Shown: positions 58,252 to 64,000 of the stretch, in pieces
Layout of the letters: the number at the start of each line of letters is the position of its first letter
How positions within the stretch are numbered: position 1 is the stretch's first letter
Origin: Microplitis mediator
Taxonomy: Eukaryota; Arthropoda; Insecta; Hymenoptera; Braconidae
NCBI RefSeq assembly: GCF_029852145.1
Contig: NC_079972.1
Span: forward strand, 1,636,901-1,700,900
DNA length: 64,000 nt
Direction of reading: 5' to 3'
Notes under the pieces: generated by a model
Told to the model about the DNA's origin: nothing
The model's database searches: none
What the model saw: the letters and a program-made list of their open reading frames with translations, nothing else
Program-made: the position numbers and the translations under genes

Positions 58252-59613
58252 CTATTTTTTACCTTGAGCCGGTACAGCAGGTTCCTGTACCGATTTAGCG
58301 GCAGCACCATCATCGGTGTGAGTGGATGTATGGTGTGGCTTGTCACAACGTTGACATCTCTGCTCATTTTTGCAGTCAGCGAAGCGGTGGCGTCCCAAGC
58401 AGTTGTAGCAGAGCCGGTAGTGCTGTACAATCATTTTCCGGTTCTGTGGCGACGCCTGTTGATAGCTTGGGAAAAACAGAACAAAATGCTCCTGTTTGCA
58501 GATTGGGCACAAGCCCGGCTCACTCGTCTTTTCTTTCGGAGTGAAAGCGGCATAACTAGCGCCCCCACTCGAAGTCGATGCTTTGGCAGGGGTAGCGGAT
58601 TTACTGGCAGCACTTCCTGTCTTGTTAGTAGCGGCTGATCGAGAGTATGCCTTAGGTAATGGCGGTCCTTTAGTCACCTGTTTTGACTGAGCTGAAGTGG
58701 ACAATTTGGCTCCAATCTCAGAATTTTCCCACGCACGAACCTTTGCTTTAAGCATATCGTGTAGTTGTTTGTATGTGGGAAATTCATTGGACAACCCAAG
58801 CGAAGCCATCCATTCTACTCTCAAATCTGATGGCAAGCAACGAACTGTTAAGCGGATTAAAAAGGGGTCTAACTCACCAATTGGTATTCCCAAAGCCGTG
58901 ATGGCGTCCAGCGACTTTTTATTAGCGAGTAACAGCGCGTTCAGATCAGCAGCAGAGTGCGTAGTAAGCGGTTGACGGTCCGACAAATCATCGATAAGCA
59001 TATCGAGCAATCGACGTGGGTTTGTGTAGCGAGTATTCAGCAATGCCCAAGCGGACTGGAACGCGTCACCTGTAATCTGTAAGTTAGTGAGTAACGAAGC
59101 AGCCTCACCTTTAAGCTGAGTTTTCAAGTAATGCATTTTTTGTAAGCCAGTTAGCGAATCTTCATTTATCACTAGCGATGTGAACAGGTCCTTGAATGAA
59201 TCTCATTCATCGTAGGTGCCCTGGAACGTTGGCAGCTTGATTTGAGGCAAATTGGATTTGTGCGCCCCTCTAAAGTAAGCGGTCTGGTCATGATTGACTG
59301 CATGGGCGTCATAAGCAGGTTCTGGAGCGGGTCTTGCTGCACTGAGTCGAACTCGAAGCGAGAAATAGACTTCATTAGTGGTTTGGAACGCATTACCTGT
59401 GTGGTATTCATTTTCGATGATGTCAGGTACGTCCTCATACAGTCTCTCATGAGTTGTGTTGAAGCGAGTCCACAAGTCATTGAGGATAGCGAGTTCAGCG
59501 TCAATAGCGGGTGCACCTTGGGTAGCGAGAATGGCGTCGTTAAAGCGGGTAGACATTTTGCGCATCGTGTCGACGCGTTGCATTTGGAGAGCGACTTGAG
59601 CTTCGGCGGCCAT
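58252..59613 (-). pseudogene. Gag of BEL/Pao element
   Basis: ATG at 59613. An N-terminal coiled region and LPQIKLPTFQGTYDE are followed by a TGA near 59203 where a Trp is usual, then the same frame continues with the DUF1759 Gag core (LKTQLKGEAASLL, RLLDMLIDDL). Ser/Ala-rich linker, then CCHC-type knuckles CPICKQEH and CYNCLGRHRFADC, then CQRCDKPHHTSTH. It ends at 58252. One nonsense codon is the main lesion. Confidence 0.85.
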
Positions 59614-59892
59614 CTTGATTACACGTAATTTATAAAACGGACGCGATACATGAAACTGACGCTAAGTTCTAGATCTTAAAAAAAATAAACTAAACGTCTT
59701 TTTTACACCGGTGTGTAAAATTGATTACCCCGGGCAGCACTCTAGCAGTGCTCAGCAATGCCCACAGCACTTAGCGATTTTCACTGCACAAAACTGAACA
59801 CGCACTTTTTCTCACAATTTTTTTTAGATTTTTTAATTTTTATAATTTTTAATTGTTAAAAACCACACCAAATCCGGCTCGAAGGACCGAAA
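59614..59892 (-). other. BEL/Pao leader with primer-binding site
   Basis: Between 5' LTR and gag ATG. The sense strand begins TTTCGGTCCTTCGAGCCGG next to the LTR. No other feature. Confidence 0.6.
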
Positions 59893-60321
59893 TGTAAAAT
59901 GAGCGTAGTAAATGCACAAGAGTTTAGTATTAGTTCACAAGAAAATAAAGAATATTATCAAAGCGGTTTTAATACACGAGGTATTCAATACAAGAGCACG
60001 TTGTAGAATAGAATGATGAAACGATGGCGTCTTCCTTCGTTCCCGCTTGGAGGTGACGTCGACAGTATGGCTGTCCCAGCGAATTTTTCCCATTGGCTCA
60101 AAAGCGTGCCAACAGGTAACAGTTAGCCGCCAAATTTTCTGATTGGTCGGTTTGGTAGCGGGTTTTCATGTCGTCTTGACACGATCATGTGCAAGAAATT
60201 ACAAGTGTCGGGCCCATATAGCGAGTGACCCGGCACTATTTTGACCTTGACGTCAGTAGCGAGTTCGGCAGCTCCCGGACTAGCGGAAATGCTTTTTGAA
60301 TTTAATCAAGCTTGCGACTGA
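59893..60321 (-). repeat. 5' LTR of BEL/Pao element
   Basis: Plus strand begins TGTAAAATGAGCG next to the primer site and ends ...CTTGCGACTGA. Confidence 0.8.
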
Positions 60322-60332
60322 AGAGTTAATAA

Positions 60333-63300
60333 TTACCAAGCTATTTTTATATTATTATTTAGTTGTTTACGAACATAACGACCGACTCTTACAAGTTGGG
60401 ATATTGAGTTAATATTTTTTAATCTCAACACCATCAAACAATTACTGTCTACTTTAGGTAAAATATGTTCAATTGTTTTTCTTGTACTAACGTGACAGAA
60501 CATTTTTAAATGTTCAACAGCAAAACGGTTTATCACTATAAATGTATCATTTTGAAATTCAAGAAAAATGTTGAAAAATCTAAAAGTGCACACCTCAATC
60601 GCTCATTTTATTTTTAATCACTACTTTTATAATCTAATATTAATGTATTTTTTTTTATTATGAATTTTTATTCAACTTACAAATTATCAATTTGATTTTT
60701 TTATTTCTTCTTTTCAGTTTAATAATTTTTTACTAATATTTTTTTCAAATATCCCGCCTTTTGTCTTAGATGTCGCTTTTTTTTCAAACATATTGATACG
60801 CTCGTGCTGCCACCAGTAGTTGATAGAGAGAAACAATGAAAGAAATAATAACAACAGTAAAAAAATAGCAGTTTAATTTTTCACGAATAATCAGTTTTAC
60901 GTCGTTAATGAATTACAATTGAACTAAAAGGATTTAGATAATAATTTTCATAAGGGTTATTGTGATAAAAAATACAAAGACAATAAAAAAAAAGTTAGGC
61001 CGATTAATGGTGTCTATCAAGAGTTATCGTGTTTCGAAGTTTCAGACGTAACAATTGTCAGCACTGGTTTCTTGAGTTAAAATAATTCATTTTAAATGAA
61101 TAAAATAATGAATCGACTAAATATTGGGTTTAAATTGTTTCTCAATAAATTCTCTATATGCTAGTATAAAATTATACCTATCTTGGTGAAATAAAAATAG
61201 TGTAGAAAGATTTTTATGTGAGTAAAATAGTCGAATGAAAAAAATCGTCCATAAAGCACACCTGCGCTTTCTTGCTTGAGGTGTGCAAAATATTTAATCG
61301 ACCCATAAATAATGGAATCATTGATGTCTATTTGAACTGTGTAATTATTAGGTTTCACTACTTTGTAAATTTCCGAAGTATAAATATCTTGATCAATTCG
61401 TCAATCGTCCGTAAATAGATAAATTTTGGACTTCAAAACCCTTTGACGTAAATAAATTACGTTTACTAATATCAAAGTTAATATCTGTAATATTGTTTCC
61501 TAGAAGTTCGTGGGTATTTGGTTTATTAATTTTTCCAACAATATTTTTACGCTCATTTATACGGTTTTTGAGCATCTGCACACCTTGTGCAATTTGTATA
61601 CTGTTGACAATTTGTTGACCGAAATGTTTATTGCCGTGAACACATTTCGCTATATAGCCATTATAGCTTTCGAATGCAAAAGCTGAAGTTGAGCGTAAAG
61701 GACCCTATCTGTCGACACAAAGCGCCAAGTGAAAAAGTTGATGGCAATTATAAGATAAATCTCTGTCAGAATAAAGATTTGTGATTTGTGATACAAATAA
61801 CTCCAAGAAATAATTTGATTCTTGTAGATCATATTGTGTTACTGTAGCCTTAACTGATTTAAAAATTTCTTTGACTAATAGTAACCAATGCTGAAAGTGT
61901 CCATCTGGTAAGTGAGCTGCAAGTGTTGGAATAGAATAAAATATTATAAAATTATAATTTTCAAATGCTTTGTATAATTTATAATCCGATAAACGTCTTG
62001 GCAATCTCGAAAATGATTTCGGTGGTAGAATACTTGTTATAAAATTATCGATTTCTTGACTTTTTTTCTTGATATTTCAACGACCTTTTTTATTAAACCA
62101 CATACTAAGAAATTGTTTTACAACACCAAGTAACACTGAATACATGTACTCTAGTATTACACATGTTCCGATATCAATTAAAGGCAGATGAGATAAAACA
62201 GTATTACCTTTCACCCCTCTAATTTGATTTTTACTACCCAATTGACGAAGTTTTCAAGCCTGCGCTTCTATTCTGTTACCTGATTTAAGTCAACAATCAA
62301 CTTTAAAAGGATAAACACGCACAGTTTTTTGTCCATCAATTTTTTAACTCTTTACAGTACGAACTTTGCAGATGTTGCATCCATATCGGTCATTAAAATT
62401 CAAGATATTCTGTAATTGCGCTCTAGCCAGTGTATCTGCTATAACCAATGGAGTAATTATTTTAGTATTGACTGTTTCTCCCGTTTTTGAATTGACCCAA
62501 TCAATACCATTAAGACAGCACTGTCTTAGTTTTAAACAAATTGACCTCAGAAAAACATTCATCGGCGGTTTATTCAGATTATCATATCATACTCCAGTAA
62601 ATATGATGAATGTATCTCAAATAGGTTCCGGAAGTTCTGCAATAGTACAGAGTACTGGCCAACAATAACTACTAGCACTTTTTACTAGGAATAATCCATC
62701 AATGTTAAGTATCAACGTTAAATCAAAGTTTCCCCGATTATTTCGAGAATTAACTCTTATATATTTAGTACCATCTACTAAATCCGATATATTTTGATCA
62801 TTCTGTAATTCAGGTAGTTTTGTCTTATCAGCTAGATTATATTTTTCAAATAAAATTTTTTTCTGATCACAAATACCAAATTCATGAAAAAATGAAAATT
62901 CTTGTTGGTCAGTTGTTTTGCATGAAAAACAATTAAATATCTTTTTCTTATCAAGTATCTCGATTTTAGCTTCACATACACATTTCTTACAGTTATAATG
63001 CTTAATTACTCGGCACGGAGGTGAAATTTTCTGAACGTATTGAAAAAGTTTGAAGACTGTCTTTGGCATTTGATTATAATTAGGTAACAATTTCAATTGC
63101 ATTCTTAACGATTCTTGTAATGCAGCTTTTGTAATATTGTGCTTGATGTAAAAGTTTAATAAATTAACAACGCATTCATCAACAGTTATTTCACAATTTT
63201 CATACAACATTTCGTACTCATTTAGATCCTCAGTATTTTCATCATCAGCTTCTTCGTCAATATCATCTTCATCGCTTTTAGAATTATTTATGCTCCTACT

Positions 63301-63822
63301 AGTATCACCATTTTCGGATTCACTATCGCTTTCATTGAATTGAACTGCGTTTTCATCATTTGAGTTGAACTAGAAACACTGTCATTATCCGAAAAAAAAT
63401 TACCAGTTTCGGTTTCATCGATATTTTCAGTAATGAAATCGTTCAAATTCCGATCACTGTTAATATTTTCATTATTCTTGTGTAAATTATCATCATTAAT
63501 AGTAGTATTGTTGAGATTAGTATGTCCAAGGAAATAACCTTCCTCACGCCAGTGACACAATGTTTTTAATGGAATCTAAAACAAATGATGTATATAAGTA
63601 TGAGTATTCAACATAAAAGTTTTCTGGACAAATCAAAATCTGATTAATTGTTATATTATTGTATTAAAATATACATATATATGCAAATCAATTATATCCA
63701 TTTTATAATTAACATTATATATTCACCTGCATGGATGAGTCTAAACTGTAAAGCTTGTATTTTTTTTTTTTCAGATGAGTTGGAGATTGAGAATTACCGC
63801 TATTATTTTCATCTTCTGACAT
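60333..63822 (-). pseudogene. Second CACTA/Tnp2-like transposase gene, decayed
   Basis: Exon 1 is 63822-63727 (MSEDENNSGN ... KKKKYKLYSLDSSMQ), donor GTGAAT. Exon 2 starts at 63575 after TTTTAG. An acidic region has a frameshift near 63320. Then NIDGLFLVKSASSYCWPVL (first Asp), YGCNICKV zinc pair (~62360), YMYSVLLGVVKQFLSMWF near 62110 (the D-x-MHS Asp has become Glu), LLLVKEIFKSV and SYNCHQLFHLALCVD near 61730, and a C-terminal piece to 60333. Many stops. It differs from the 47853 transposase in zinc spacing and tail, so it is a separate family. Confidence 0.65.
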
Positions 63823-64000
63823 ATTCGAATATTTCAATTTCGTTAAAACGAAAAAAAATTAATTTATCACAAAAACACCTGGAAAATTTTAAAAGATAAT
63901 ATTTAATATTAATATGAGTACACTTAATAAAGTATAATGTTTAATGGAATTCAAGTAAGCAGTTATCTTAGAATTTTTCATTTTTTTTTTTTAAGCATGT
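63823..64000 (-). other. 5' flank of the decayed transposase gene
   Basis: AT-rich, presumed upstream region. No end of the element was recognised before the window stops. Confidence 0.3.

Larger units (their letters stand above)
54095..60321 (-). mobile_element. BEL/Pao LTR retrotransposon, decayed
   Basis: Sense strand is minus. LTRs at ~54095-54533 (3') and 59893-60321 (5') share long near-identical stretches such as 'gtgtcgggcccatatagcg' with scattered differences and small indels, so it is older than the gypsy-like element. A primer-binding-site-like sequence (TTTCGGTCCTTCGAGCC) follows the 5' LTR. Order is gag (DUF1759, knuckles), DUF1758 protease, RT, RNase H, integrase, DUF5641, the BEL/Pao order. 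Confidence 0.85.

Overview
This is AT-rich, intron-bearing arthropod DNA, most likely from an insect. The AT-rich spacers and this mix of elements would fit a parasitoid hymenopteran, but that is a guess. I see no convincing host single-copy gene. The window is a nest of transposable elements inserted into one another, plus one fossil MATH-domain fragment. The elements seen are hAT, an OTU/ULP1-bearing DDE element, CACTA-like, IS630/Tc1-mariner-like, an R1-clade non-LTR element, gypsy-like and BEL/Pao LTR elements, and fold-back MITEs.

Layout. 1-1521 (-) is the truncated start of a C2H2-bearing transposase-like gene. 2652-3460 holds half a fold-back MITE and a minisatellite. 3823-8117 (+) is one long decayed gene reading OTU protease - DDE transposase - ULP1 protease - zinc finger. 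It is cut by a 13.6-kb hAT element (8118-21738). The hAT element is bounded by an exact 8-bp target duplication (GTAATGAG), and the host reading frame resumes in phase at 21747. The hAT element carries an intact 506-aa transposase, four large 'agcaagat' minisatellite arrays in alternating orientation and a second gene with a BEN-like C-terminus. That gene is itself split by a 5-kb R1-clade retrotransposon (13251-18273). Just downstream, 21974-34557 is bracketed by ~225-bp imperfect inverted repeats. It contains a young 8.7-kb LTR element (22281-31012) with no difference seen between its two 1338-bp LTRs, a 4-bp TSD and a tRNA-Lys-type primer site showing that its sense strand is minus. Its coding region is nearly gone. 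Its LTRs and long leader are packed with short hairpins, including a seven-unit array whose stems covary between units.

34.6-37.3 kb holds two small MITEs, a TATC microsatellite, a 141-bp tandem repeat and the MATH fossil. 37.9-46.9 kb is a fold-back MITE followed by a broken IS630/mariner-like element with several nested insertions. 47062-53551 is an apparently complete two-gene CACTA-like element: a 710-aa transposase in two exons and a 392-aa DUF4806-type protein in seven exons. ~54.1-60.3 kb is a decayed BEL/Pao element on the minus strand. 60.3-63.8 kb is a further decayed CACTA/Tnp2-like transposase gene on the minus strand.

Working logic. In the hAT and CACTA-like elements a transposase sits beside a second protein and between repeat-rich ends that could be transposase-binding sites. 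The most unusual feature is the hairpin-dense, covarying LTR array, which looks like a selected RNA or DNA structure and not a coding sequence.
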